NCBI RefSeq assembly: GCF_029581395.1
Contig: NZ_CP121115.1
Location: 62,001 to 126,000, forward strand
Origin: Roseinatronobacter sp. S2
GTDB lineage: Bacteria; Pseudomonadota; Alphaproteobacteria; Rhodobacterales; Rhodobacteraceae
Direction of reading: 5' to 3'
DNA: 64,000 nt
A program made the translations under genes and the position numbers. Positions 9,180 to 17,563 of the stretch are shown piece after piece. Numbering within the stretch: the first letter of the stretch is position 1; the number at the start of each line of letters is the position of its first letter. The notes below the pieces were generated by a model. The model saw only the letters and a program-made list of their open reading frames with translations, ran no database searches and was not told where the DNA came from.

Positions 9180-9721
9180 GTGGCGCATTGATCCCTGCGT
9201 GGGAAAACGGACAACTGGTGCCTGTCGACAAGCTGGAGGTTCACCAGCGCGGCCTGAAGCACAAGGCGATTTCCATCTTTGTGACCGAAGGCGCGCGTGT
9301 CTTGCTGCAACGCCGCGCCTTGGGCAAATATCACACGCCCGGATTGTGGACAAACACCTGCTGCACCCATCCCCATTGGGACGAGGATGACCAGAGCTGC
9401 GCCACGCGTCGCTTGCGCGAGGAACTGGGCATTACCGGATTGCCCCTGACCCATGTTGCGGAAATCGAATACCGCGCCGATGTGGGCGGCGGGCTGATTG
9501 AGCATGAAGTCGTGCAGGTGTTCACCGCGCAGGCCATGGCCGACCTTACGGTTATTCCCAACCCTGATGAAGTGGCCGCGACCGACTGGATCAGCCTGCA
9601 GGCCCTGCCCGCGATTGTGGAGCGGTCCCCTGACCGGTTCACCCCATGGCTGCGCATCTATCTGCGTGATCACGCAGACCGGATTTTCAGCCCCGCGGCG
9701 GAATGTGCAGGCAACCGCTAG
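9176..9721 (+). CDS. idi: Isopentenyl-diphosphate delta-isomerase, type I
   Basis: 181-residue Nudix-fold enzyme interconverting isopentenyl and dimethylallyl diphosphate, feeding crtE (carotenoids) and the bacteriochlorophyll tail. Type I motifs are present: LWTNTCCTHPHWDED with the catalytic Cys and metal-binding His residues, the Nudix-like RRLREELGI, and EIEYRAD. Begins with an ATGA overlap with bchP. Together with dxs at 30179 it gives two isoprenoid-supply genes in the cluster. Confidence 0.95.
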   Translation: MSGALIPAWENGQLVPVDKLEVHQRGLKHKAISIFVTEGARVLLQRRALGKYHTPGLWTNTCCTHPHWDEDDQSCATRRLREELGITGLPLTHVAEIEYRADVGGGLIEHEVVQVFTAQAMADLTVIPNPDEVAATDWISLQALPAIVERSPDRFTPWLRIYLRDHADRIFSPAAECAGNR

Positions 9722-9739
9722 GAATGCCTGCAAGGCAGT

Positions 9740-10198
9740 TCAGGCAAATTGCGGATTACGCCTTAACACAGACGCATTCAGCGCCCCCGCAATGGTAACC
9801 CATAGCAGATAGGGTGCCATCAGCGCGCCCGCGACCATGTCGAACATCCAGAAGCTGACGGTTGTGGCAGCAACAGACAGCCACAAAAAACCAAGCACGA
9901 CAAGGGCGGCGCGCATGCGCTTCAGCCCGAAAAATACCGGTGACCATAGCGTGTTGAACGCGATCTGCAACGCCCAGAAAGCAAGCGCCTGCTGTGTGCC
10001 GGAAATCATGCCTATGCGCATGGCGGCATAGGACATGGCCAGATATACTGTGGTCCAGACCAGCGGAAAGACAAATCCCGGCGGGGTCCAGCGGGGTTTG
10101 TCCAGATCGTCATACCATTTTCCCGGCTCGAACATCGCGCCTGTTGTTGCTGCTGCGGCGGTTGCGGCCAGAAAGGTCAAAAAAAGTAGCCAATCCAT
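9740..10198 (-). CDS. tspO: TspO/CrtK, tryptophan-rich outer-membrane sensory protein
   Basis: 152 residues with five hydrophobic helices of the TspO/MBR family; WYDDLDKPRWTPPGFVFPLVW is the conserved first-loop block and NTLWSPVFFGLKR the later one. In Rhodobacter TspO lies in the outer membrane and tunes pigment gene expression through tetrapyrrole export. Start ATG 10198 follows AAAGGAT. It lies downstream of crtI-crtB with a 135 bp gap holding a strong hairpin, so it may be partly separately expressed. Confidence 0.93.
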   Translation of the reverse strand: MDWLLFLTFLAATAAAATTGAMFEPGKWYDDLDKPRWTPPGFVFPLVWTTVYLAMSYAAMRIGMISGTQQALAFWALQIAFNTLWSPVFFGLKRMRAALVVLGFLWLSVAATTVSFWMFDMVAGALMAPYLLWVTIAGALNASVLRRNPQFA

Positions 10199-10318
10199 AA
10201 ATGTATCATCCTTTGCCGCAGGGGCGGCTGTGCCTTTGTTTTGACCTAAAGGGGCATCCGTACCGGATGCAAGCCTTTACTTGGGCGCCCTTGCGGGCGC
10301 GGCGGGTGCGTGGCGCGG

Positions 10319-10339
10319 GCGTGACAGCACCTGTCACGC
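10319..10339. other. Perfect 9-bp hairpin at the crtB 3' end
   Basis: GCGTGACAG-CAC-CTGTCACGC; the crtB stop codon (10334-10336) is inside the 3' arm. No T-run follows in the crtB direction, so it looks more like an mRNA-stabilising or attenuating stem between crtB and tspO than a simple terminator. The rest of the crtB-tspO gap (10199-10318) shows nothing else definite. Confidence 0.5.
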
Positions 10340-11386
10340 GCTGCGCCGGTTTGCGGCCATGTAATGGCGGCGCGCCGACAAATCGCGCGCGCGCAGGCGC
10401 GCCATGGCATCAATCAGGGTCTGGGACCGCTGGCTGGCGCCGGTGTCATGGCTTGCGGCATCGACCAGAAACCGGATTTCGGGCAGGGGGCCTGCGTGCA
10501 ATGTCGCCGGTTGGGGCTGGATCACGCTTAATCCGGCCTGCATTGCGGACAGTGCCAGCCAGCCAAGTTTCAGCGCCTTGCCGGTATAGGCGCGGCGGGT
10601 CACGCTGTCATGGCCTTGTGCGCGGATCGCGCCCCCGATCCCGCAATAGATATGGCGCGCGGCAAATATGCCGGGTCGGCAGGCCAGCGGCAGTGCTGAA
10701 ATGCCCGCGCTGGCGCGCTGATACAGGTGGTCGGCTTCATTCAATAGCTGTGCTGTCATTGCGCATATTTCGGGGTGCGGGATGGGGGTGCGCAGAAAAC
10801 GGTCGGGGCACATTCCTGCATCTTCAAACCACGCAAGCGGCAGATACAGCCGCCCGTTGCGCGCATCCTCGCCTATGTCGCGGGCAATATTGGTCAGCTG
10901 CATAGCAAGGCCCAGATCGCAGGCGCGCGCCAGCCTGTCGCGGTCGCGCACGCCCATAAGCACGCACATCATTGCGCCCACCACGGCGGCAACGCGCGCG
11001 GCATAATCCAGCAGGTCCGAGAAGGTGGCGAAACGCCGCCCTTCGGCGTCCCATGCCAGCCCTTCCAGCAGGGCATCGGGCAGCGCGCGGGGCAGGTCAT
11101 GCTGCACCACCATCGCGGCAAAGGCGCGGTCAATGGGGGCATCATGGGGCTGGCCAGCATAAGCGCGCTCCAGCCGGTCTTGCAGGTGAAGCACGGCGCG
11201 CACCGGATCATGCCCTTCGTCGACGGCATCATCGGCCAGACGGCAAAACGCATAAAGCACAAGCGCGGGATCGCGCAGGCTGGCGGGCAGCAGGCGCGAG
11301 GCCGCGTGAAAACTGCGCGAGCCGGTGCGGATGGCGGCGCGGCATGCGTCCATGTCGGGCGCAGCGATACGGGACATGCCGGTCAT
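10334..11386 (-). CDS. crtB: CrtB, phytoene synthase
   Basis: 350-residue trans-isoprenyl diphosphate synthase condensing two geranylgeranyl diphosphates to phytoene. Both Asp-rich motifs are visible: FCRLADDAVDEG (first DxxxD) and QLTNIARDIGEDARNGRLYLP (second). Start ATG 11386 overlaps the crtI stop by 4 bp (ATGA); a second in-frame ATG at 11377 is possible. Transcribed leftward after crtI. Confidence 0.95.
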   Translation of the reverse strand: MTGMSRIAAPDMDACRAAIRTGSRSFHAASRLLPASLRDPALVLYAFCRLADDAVDEGHDPVRAVLHLQDRLERAYAGQPHDAPIDRAFAAMVVQHDLPRALPDALLEGLAWDAEGRRFATFSDLLDYAARVAAVVGAMMCVLMGVRDRDRLARACDLGLAMQLTNIARDIGEDARNGRLYLPLAWFEDAGMCPDRFLRTPIPHPEICAMTAQLLNEADHLYQRASAGISALPLACRPGIFAARHIYCGIGGAIRAQGHDSVTRRAYTGKALKLGWLALSAMQAGLSVIQPQPATLHAGPLPEIRFLVDAASHDTGASQRSQTLIDAMARLRARDLSARRHYMAANRRSA

Positions 11387-12918
11387 TCTGCGGCCATCGG
11401 CAGGGCTATGGGCGGTGCAGGGTCCGGCACAACCTGCGCCAGCACTTCGGCGCTGCTGATCACACCGGGCAGCCCTGCGCCCGGATGCGTGCCAGCCCCC
11501 ACCAGATACAGGCCCGGCAGTTCTTCCGAGATGTTATGCGGGCGGAACCATGCGCTTTGCAAAATGCGCGGTTCAATCGAAAACCCCGCCCCCAAGGGCG
11601 ACAAGTAGCGGTCGCGGAAGGTTTCGGGCGTGAAGACAAGGCTTTCGCTGATATGGTCTGACAGGCCCGGCAACAGGCGGTCTTCCAGCATCGCCAGCAT
11701 TTTGCGGCGGTAAGGTTCCTGCTGGGTCGTCCAGTCAACGCCGTTGTCATGCCCCAGATGCGGCACGGGGCTAAGGACATAGAAGGTATCATCACCTTCG
11801 GGTGCCACGGACGGGTCGGTGACCGAAGGGCGGTGGACATACAGGCTCATGTCATCGCACAGATGGCCGCGAATGAAGATGTCCTTGATATGGCCGCGGT
11901 AGCGCGGGCCGACCAGAATTGTATGATGGCCCACGTCGCGCCACATATTGCGTGTGCCGCGCGTGCCGAAATACCACACGAACAGTCCCATCGACCAGCG
12001 GCTGCGCTTCAGTCTCGCATCATTCCAACGCTTGCGCGGGCGGTTGCGCAACAGGCGGGTATAGGTGTGACCGGCATCTGCGTTCGATACGACGATATCG
12101 GCCTGCACCACCGTGCCATCCATCAGGCGGACACCAGCCGCGCGGCCATGCCTGACAATGATTTCGTCTATTTCCGTGTTCAGGTGAACGCAGCCGCCCT
12201 GTGTGCGCACCACATTTGCCATGGCGTTGGCAATCGCCTGCACGCCGCCCATGGCGTAGTGCACGCCAAAAGACTTTTCCAGATGGCTGACCAGAATATA
12301 CATGGATGTCACGTTAAACGGATCACCCCCGATGAACAGCGGATGAAAGGACAACGCAAAGCGCAGGCGCGGGTCGCGCACGCGGGCTGCGGCATGCGCA
12401 TAAACCGACCTGTCGGCGCGCAGCCAGACAAAGCGCGGCAAGGCTTTGATCAATTCCCACAGCTGGTGCATCGGGCGGCGGCCCAGATCTTCATAGCCGA
12501 ACCAGTAGCGCGCTTTCGCGTCCTTCAGGAACTTGCGATAGCCTGCCAGATCATCGGGCGACAGGCGCGCGACTTCGCCCTCCATCGCGTCATCGTCCTG
12601 AACCGCGGCAAAGGTCGACCCGTCCGGCCAGCGGATTTCATAGAAAGGGGTCATGGGTTTCAGGGTGACGTCGCGGTCAAAATCACGTCCGCAGGCAGCC
12701 CATAATTCCCGCAGCCCTTGCGGCACGGTCACAATGGTCGGGCCAAGGTCGAACCTGTGCCCGCCCTGTGTGATGGACGATCCACGCCCGCCGGGCCGGT
12801 CCAGCCGGTCGATCACGCTGACACGGTAGCCTTTGGCCCCCAGCCGCATGGCCGAGGCCAGCCCACCCAACCCCGCGCCAATGATGATGGCGTGGTGCGG
12901 TGCATCAGAATCAGACAT
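11383..12918 (-). CDS. crtI: CrtI, phytoene desaturase (neurosporene-forming)
   Basis: 511-residue FAD-dependent desaturase. N-terminal dinucleotide-binding motif IIIGAGLGGLASAMRL (residues 11-26) and the C-terminal CrtI signature LYLVGAGTHPGAGLPGVISS. In Rhodobacter three desaturation steps yield neurosporene; the exact number cannot be read from sequence. Divergent from crtA across a 133 bp gap holding two PpsR-type sites. A GGGAA Shine-Dalgarno-like stretch precedes the ATG. Confidence 0.95.
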   Translation of the reverse strand: MSDSDAPHHAIIIGAGLGGLASAMRLGAKGYRVSVIDRLDRPGGRGSSITQGGHRFDLGPTIVTVPQGLRELWAACGRDFDRDVTLKPMTPFYEIRWPDGSTFAAVQDDDAMEGEVARLSPDDLAGYRKFLKDAKARYWFGYEDLGRRPMHQLWELIKALPRFVWLRADRSVYAHAAARVRDPRLRFALSFHPLFIGGDPFNVTSMYILVSHLEKSFGVHYAMGGVQAIANAMANVVRTQGGCVHLNTEIDEIIVRHGRAAGVRLMDGTVVQADIVVSNADAGHTYTRLLRNRPRKRWNDARLKRSRWSMGLFVWYFGTRGTRNMWRDVGHHTILVGPRYRGHIKDIFIRGHLCDDMSLYVHRPSVTDPSVAPEGDDTFYVLSPVPHLGHDNGVDWTTQQEPYRRKMLAMLEDRLLPGLSDHISESLVFTPETFRDRYLSPLGAGFSIEPRILQSAWFRPHNISEELPGLYLVGAGTHPGAGLPGVISSAEVLAQVVPDPAPPIALPMAAE

Positions 12919-12967
12919 AGGCGTTTCCCGTTCCTTGGTGGTGTCATCAGCTTACACAGATGCAATG

Positions 12968-13032
12968 TGTCAATCAAGGTTTACATTCTTATTCTTTACA
13001 CATACAGCGGAATATGACAACCTAAGTTTACA
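12968..13032. promoter_or_regulatory. Two PpsR-type operators in the crtI-crtA divergent promoter
   Basis: Site at 12968-12985 is a perfect TGT-N12-ACA; site at 13015-13032 is TGA-N12-ACA with the same interior pattern (CAA...GTTT). They are 29 bp apart, unlike the 6-8 bp pairs elsewhere, so one may serve each direction. The intervening AT-rich DNA probably holds both promoters. Confidence 0.72.
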
Positions 13033-13051
13033 CTTGCAGATGGGAATCGCC

Positions 13052-13759
13052 ATGCAAACGATCACGCTCTGCCTTTTCCGGTTTGACCGGACGGCTGCGC
13101 GGCTTTGGGTTCTGGGCCAGATGGTGGCGGCGCGTGTGGCGCTTGCGCGCCAGCCGGGGTTGGAATTCTGGAAGATTTGCGGCTCTGGCACTGGGCAGGG
13201 GTTTACCCCGCGCCCGAATTGGGGCGTTTGGGCCATTCTGGGCGTTTGGGGCACGCATGCGGGAGCGCAGCAAGGGGTGGCCAGCGGCGCATTCGCACGT
13301 TGGGGCCAGCGCGCCGATGAAAGCTATACGTTGTTTCTGGAACCCTACTCTGCGCGCGGGCGCTGGTCCGGTCGCGCGCCGTTTCGCCCCGAAGGTGTGG
13401 CGGATGGTCCAGTGGCTGCACTGACGCGCGCATCGTTACGCCCCGCGCGGGCGTTACGGTTCTGGGGGCAGGTGCCTGATATTTCCGCCAAGGTGGGGTC
13501 CGACCCCAATGTTATGTTCAAAATCGGCATCGGGGAAATGCCGCTGCTGCGACAGGTCACGTTTTCGGTCTGGCCCGACGCAGGCAGCATGGCCGCATTT
13601 GCCCGCCGTGGCCCACACCAACAAGCCATCCGCGCCGTCCGCGAGGAGCGCTGGTTTTCCGAAGAACTGTACGCCCGTTTTCGCATTTCCGCGCGCAAGG
13701 GCACATGGCAGGGCCGCGACCCGCTGGACCCTGCCGTATTCACACAGGAGGCCGCATGA
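13052..13759 (+). CDS. crtA: CrtA, spheroidene monooxygenase
   Basis: 235-residue heme-containing monooxygenase converting spheroidene to the keto form spheroidenone in air. The N-terminal LCLFRFDR and the central GSDPNVMFKIGIGEMP and QVTFSVWPD blocks match CrtA. The frame extends far upstream, but ATG 13052 is chosen because it follows GGGAA and the upstream DNA contains the PpsR operators; ATG 13040 is an alternative. Its stop overlaps bchI by 4 bp, linking carotenoid and Mg-chelatase genes in one transcript. Confidence 0.92.
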   Translation: MQTITLCLFRFDRTAARLWVLGQMVAARVALARQPGLEFWKICGSGTGQGFTPRPNWGVWAILGVWGTHAGAQQGVASGAFARWGQRADESYTLFLEPYSARGRWSGRAPFRPEGVADGPVAALTRASLRPARALRFWGQVPDISAKVGSDPNVMFKIGIGEMPLLRQVTFSVWPDAGSMAAFARRGPHQQAIRAVREERWFSEELYARFRISARKGTWQGRDPLDPAVFTQEAA

Positions 13760-14757
13760 CGCCCTTTCCGTTTTCTGCCATTGTCGGGCAGGATGAAATG
13801 AAAACCGCAATGATCCTGACCGCGATTGACCCCAGAATTGGCGGTGTTCTGGTGTTCGGGGACCGTGGAACCGGCAAATCCACGGCAGTGCGTGCGCTTG
13901 CGGCCCTGTTGCCGCCCATAGACATGGTGGCGGGCTGCCCGTGCAATTCCGCCACGCTGGCCGATTGCCCCGATTGGGCGGGCATAACGCAGGCAGTGGT
14001 CGTCACACGGCCCACGCCGGTTGTGGATATGCCGCTTGGTGTGAGTGAGGACCGTGTAACAGGCGCGCTGGATATTGAGCGTGCCCTGACGCGCGGCGAA
14101 AAGGCGTTTCAGGCGGGACTACTGGCGCGGGCCAATCGCGGGTATCTGTATATTGATGAAGTGAACCTGCTGGAAGACCACATTGTAGATCTGTTGCTGG
14201 ATGTCGCGCAATCGGGCGAGAATGTCGTTGAACGCGAAGGGCTGTCCATTCGCCACCCTGCGCGGTTTGTGCTTGTGGGGTCGGGCAACCCCGAAGAAGG
14301 CGAATTGCGCCCGCAGCTTCTGGACCGTTTCGGCCTGTCGGTCGAGGTCAGCAGCCCGCGCGAGATCGAAACCCGCATCGAGGTGATGCGCAGGCGCGAT
14401 GCCTATGAAAACGACCATGCAGCATTCATGGCGCATTGGCAGGCAGAAGATGCAGACTTGCGTGCGCAAATTCTGGCTGCGCGCGCCGCACTTGCGGGTG
14501 TTCAGGTGTCCAATGTGGCGCTGCATGATTGTGCATCCGTATGTCTGGCGCTTGGGTCTGACGGGTTGCGGGGTGAACTGACATTGCTTGCTGCGGCGCG
14601 CGCCATGGCGGCCTTCGCGGGTGCAGATGCAATCACGCGCGAGCATATTCGCGCGGCAGCCCCCATGGCGCTGCGCCACCGTCTGCGCCGTGACCCGCTG
14701 GACGAGGCAGGCACCGGCGCCCGCGTTGCGCGCCAACTGGCAGAGGTGTTGCCCTGA
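13756..14757 (+). CDS. bchI: BchI, magnesium chelatase ATPase subunit I
   Basis: 333-residue AAA+ ATPase that with BchD and BchH inserts Mg into protoporphyrin IX. Walker A GDRGTGKST at residues 35-43, Walker B YLYIDEVNLLED and the GSGNPEEGELRPQLLDRFG sensor/arginine-finger block are intact. ATG 13756 overlaps the crtA stop; the open frame extends upstream but without support. bchD follows closely. Confidence 0.96.
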   Translation: MTPFPFSAIVGQDEMKTAMILTAIDPRIGGVLVFGDRGTGKSTAVRALAALLPPIDMVAGCPCNSATLADCPDWAGITQAVVVTRPTPVVDMPLGVSEDRVTGALDIERALTRGEKAFQAGLLARANRGYLYIDEVNLLEDHIVDLLLDVAQSGENVVEREGLSIRHPARFVLVGSGNPEEGELRPQLLDRFGLSVEVSSPREIETRIEVMRRRDAYENDHAAFMAHWQAEDADLRAQILAARAALAGVQVSNVALHDCASVCLALGSDGLRGELTLLAAARAMAAFAGADAITREHIRAAAPMALRHRLRRDPLDEAGTGARVARQLAEVLP

Positions 14758-14813
14758 CCCCCTTTGACGACACCAGCGGCCCGTCCGGCCGCCCCGGTCC
14801 ACAGCCGGACCCC

Positions 14814-16490
14814 ATGGAAGACCCATGGGCGCGGGTTACTGTCGCGCTGACATTGCTGGCCGTGGACCCGGCAGGCTTGCGCGGGTTGTGGCTGCGCGCG
14901 CGGGCAGGTCCGGTGCGCGCACGGGTGCAGGACGCACTGGTGGCCTTCGCGCCGCGCAAACTGCACCCTAGTATTAGTGATGACGCGCTTTTCGGCGGGC
15001 TGGATCTGGCCGCGACACTGGGCACGGGCACCATGCACCACCATGCGGGTCTTCTGGGCGAAGGGGGTATACTTGTGCTGACCATGGCCGAACGCTGCCC
15101 GCCCGCGCTTGCCGTGCGGCTGGCGCAGGCCCTTGATGCCCAAACCGATCTTGGCCTGATTGCCCTTGATGAAACCGCGCAGGACGGCGAAGGGCTGGCG
15201 CCTGCATTATGCGAACGCCTTGGCCTGTTTCTTGATCTGGACGCGCTGGCATGGGCCGATACGGGGCCATTTGCCCTGCCCATGGACCAGATTACGCAGG
15301 CGCGCGCACGCCTGTCGCAGGTGCGTATCACGCATGATGCGCGCACGCAGGTGACGGGCGTTGCAGCGGCCCTTGGCATAGACAGCATGCGCGCGCCCTT
15401 GTTGACGCTGGCTGCCGCGCGGGCGCATGCGGCTTGGCGCGGCGCCACAGAACTGGACGCGCAGGATCTGGCACTTGCTGTCGCGCTGGTGCTGGCGCAT
15501 CGCGCGACTGCTGTGCCTGACGCGCCCCCTGATGATACGCCGCCACCCCCGCCCCCCCAGCCGTCGGATGATGCTGCCCAAACACCGCCCGACACGGACG
15601 GCGCGCAAGACATCCCCGACGATATGCTGATTGACGCGGCACGCGCGGCGCTGCCTGCGGGCGTGTTGGCGAAATTGCAGGCCGGTCGTGTGGCGCGCGC
15701 GGTGCAGGGCCAGTCCAGTTCGGGCGCTGTGCGCAAGTCCAAACGCCGCGGGCGGCCCTTGCCATCGCGCGCGGGCGCGCTGGATTCGGCAGGCCGTGTC
15801 GATGTGGTCGCAACCCTGCGTCAGGCGGCCCCGTGGCAGAAACTGCGCCGCCAGTCCCGCCCCGATGCGCGGGCAGGGCAGGTGTTGCTGATGCCGTCAG
15901 ACATTCGCGTCAGGCATTTTCGCGCGCAAACCGACCGCGTGCTTATATTCGTGGTCGATGCGTCGGGGTCCAGTGCCCTGGCGCGCCTTGCAGAAGCCAA
16001 GGGCGCGATTGAGTTGATGCTGGCAGATGCCTATGCCACGCGTGACCATGTTGCGCTTGTCAGCTTTCGCGGCAGGAATGCTGACCTTAGTCTTGCGCCC
16101 ACGCGGTCACTGGTTCAGGCAAAACGCCAACTGGCAGGCCTGCCCGGTGGCGGGGGCACGCCCTTGGCGGGCGGCTTGCAGGTTGCGCTGGAAACGGCGC
16201 TGCATGCGCGCGGCCATGGCATGGCCCCCACCTTGGCGCTGCTGACGGACGGGCGCGGGAACATCGCGCTGGACGGCAGCGCGGACCGCGCGGCTGCGGG
16301 CACAGATGCCGTGCAGCTGGCGCAGTTGATTGCGCGGCAGGGCATTCCCGCGCTGGTTATTGATACGGGCCTGCGCCCGAACCCGCATCTGGCCAGTTTG
16401 TCCGCGCATATGGGGGCCACACAGATTGCGTTGCCACGCGCGGATGCGCGCGCATTATCGGCGACACTTTCCGCCGCATTCGGGGATTAG
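14814..16490 (+). CDS. bchD: BchD, magnesium chelatase subunit D
   Basis: 558 residues: a degenerate AAA+ domain (about 1-235) without a usable Walker A, an acidic/proline-rich linker (residues about 237-263, including a run of seven prolines), and a C-terminal von Willebrand factor A integrin-I-like domain with a DASGSS MIDAS motif. It is the platform for BchI. ATG 14814 is the first standard start in the frame after the bchI stop and is followed by the conserved VALTLLAVDPAGLRGL block; no clear Shine-Dalgarno is seen and 56 bp separate it from bchI. Confidence 0.92.
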   Translation: MEDPWARVTVALTLLAVDPAGLRGLWLRARAGPVRARVQDALVAFAPRKLHPSISDDALFGGLDLAATLGTGTMHHHAGLLGEGGILVLTMAERCPPALAVRLAQALDAQTDLGLIALDETAQDGEGLAPALCERLGLFLDLDALAWADTGPFALPMDQITQARARLSQVRITHDARTQVTGVAAALGIDSMRAPLLTLAAARAHAAWRGATELDAQDLALAVALVLAHRATAVPDAPPDDTPPPPPPQPSDDAAQTPPDTDGAQDIPDDMLIDAARAALPAGVLAKLQAGRVARAVQGQSSSGAVRKSKRRGRPLPSRAGALDSAGRVDVVATLRQAAPWQKLRRQSRPDARAGQVLLMPSDIRVRHFRAQTDRVLIFVVDASGSSALARLAEAKGAIELMLADAYATRDHVALVSFRGRNADLSLAPTRSLVQAKRQLAGLPGGGGTPLAGGLQVALETALHARGHGMAPTLALLTDGRGNIALDGSADRAAAGTDAVQLAQLIARQGIPALVIDTGLRPNPHLASLSAHMGATQIALPRADARALSATLSAAFGD

Positions 16491-16493
16491 AGG

Positions 16494-17390
16494 ATGCGTG
16501 CTGTCCCGCAAGATTGGCCGCTATGCGAATATTCCCAGCTTATCCGCTGCCGTCCGCATGAATGGCATGTCCAGATTGCGGGCACGGGGCCGGATGTGCT
16601 GCTGCTGCATGGGGCGGGCGCGTCCGGCCACAGTTTTCATCGCCTTATGGGGCATATGCCCGGCTGTCGCCTGATTGTGCCCGACCTGCCCGGGCAGGGC
16701 TTTACGCGCGCGGGTGGTCTGATGCGGCTGGGGCTGGATGCTATGGCAGATGACCTTTGTGCGCTGTGCGAAGATCAGGGGTGGCGGCCGGTTGCAATTA
16801 TTGGCCATTCGGCAGGGGCTGCGGTTGCCCTGCGCATGACCGAAATGATGCGCCGCCCCCCGCGTGCCGTTGTCGGCATAAATTCCGCCCTTGGCCCATT
16901 TGACGGATTTGCGGGCTGGCTGTTTCCGAAACTGGCGCGCGCGATGGCGGGCAGCCCCTTTATTGCCGCGATTGTGACAAGGCTTTCGTCGAAGCGCAAA
17001 CAGGTTGAAAAACTGCTGGAAGGCACAGGCTCGCCGCTGGATGAAGACGGCATAGCGCTGTATCAGCGCCTTGTCAGCCGCACGTCCCATATCGAGGGGA
17101 CATTGGGCATGATGGCGCAATGGGATCTGGAACCCCTGCTGGAGCGCTTGCCGCAGATTACCGTGCCTACGCTGCTGATTGCATCGCGCGGGGATCTGGC
17201 GGTGCCGGTGCAGGTGTCGCGTCAGGCCAGCCAGCAACTTGCGCGCGCGCAATATGTGGAACTGGCGCAGGGCGGGCATCTGGTGCATGAGCAATTCCCC
17301 GATGCGGTGGCGGCGCTGATTGTGCCCTGGCTGGCAGAGCATCAGGGTAATCTAAGCGTGGTGCCCGACGGGAGAGAGCCACCGCAGTGA
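16494..17390 (+). CDS. bchO: BchO, alpha/beta hydrolase linked to Mg chelatase
   Basis: 298-residue alpha/beta hydrolase: oxyanion HGAGASG, nucleophile elbow GHSAG (Ser about residue 106), and the catalytic His in QGGHLVHEQ near the C terminus. The gene always follows bchD in purple bacteria; its biochemical role is not established. Starts 3 bp after bchD with GAGG immediately upstream. Converges on crtC. Confidence 0.9.
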   Translation: MRAVPQDWPLCEYSQLIRCRPHEWHVQIAGTGPDVLLLHGAGASGHSFHRLMGHMPGCRLIVPDLPGQGFTRAGGLMRLGLDAMADDLCALCEDQGWRPVAIIGHSAGAAVALRMTEMMRRPPRAVVGINSALGPFDGFAGWLFPKLARAMAGSPFIAAIVTRLSSKRKQVEKLLEGTGSPLDEDGIALYQRLVSRTSHIEGTLGMMAQWDLEPLLERLPQITVPTLLIASRGDLAVPVQVSRQASQQLARAQYVELAQGGHLVHEQFPDAVAALIVPWLAEHQGNLSVVPDGREPPQ

Positions 17391-17435
17391 CGCAAGGTTC
17401 GACGCGGGGGCTTGGGTGCGCCTGATTTTGGGCCA

Positions 17436-17556
17436 AAGCGGTCATGCGCACTTGGATATAGCCCGCGCCAGCGGTGGGCCGCGGGACGGCCCGCCGATGG
17501 CGCGGGCCACCTGCGGCCTTTGCTCCGCGCCTTGGGACGCTCCCCAATGACCGCTT
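17436..17556. repeat. Nested inverted-repeat element between convergent bchO and crtC
   Basis: Outer arms AAGCGGTCAT (17436-17445) and ATGACCGCTT (17547-17556) are perfect complements 101 bp apart; inside, GCCCGCGCCA (17461-17470) pairs with TGGCGCGGGC (17498-17507), and a further GGGCC/GGCCC stem sits within that. It fills most of the 173 bp gap. A 17-nt part (17453-17469) recurs in inverse orientation at 47465-47481, another convergent junction. Likely a dispersed element able to act as a two-way terminator. Confidence 0.6.
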
Positions 17557-17563
17557 CAGACCA

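Noticed and set aside
7800..9353. 517-codon reverse frame over the PucC-like, bchP and idi genes
   Set aside because: Crosses three overlapping, conserved genes and lacks any motif.
15544..15590. Proline-rich, biased sequence in bchD as a possible repeat or frameshift
   Set aside because: An acidic/proline linker between the AAA+ and VWA domains is a normal feature of BchD.
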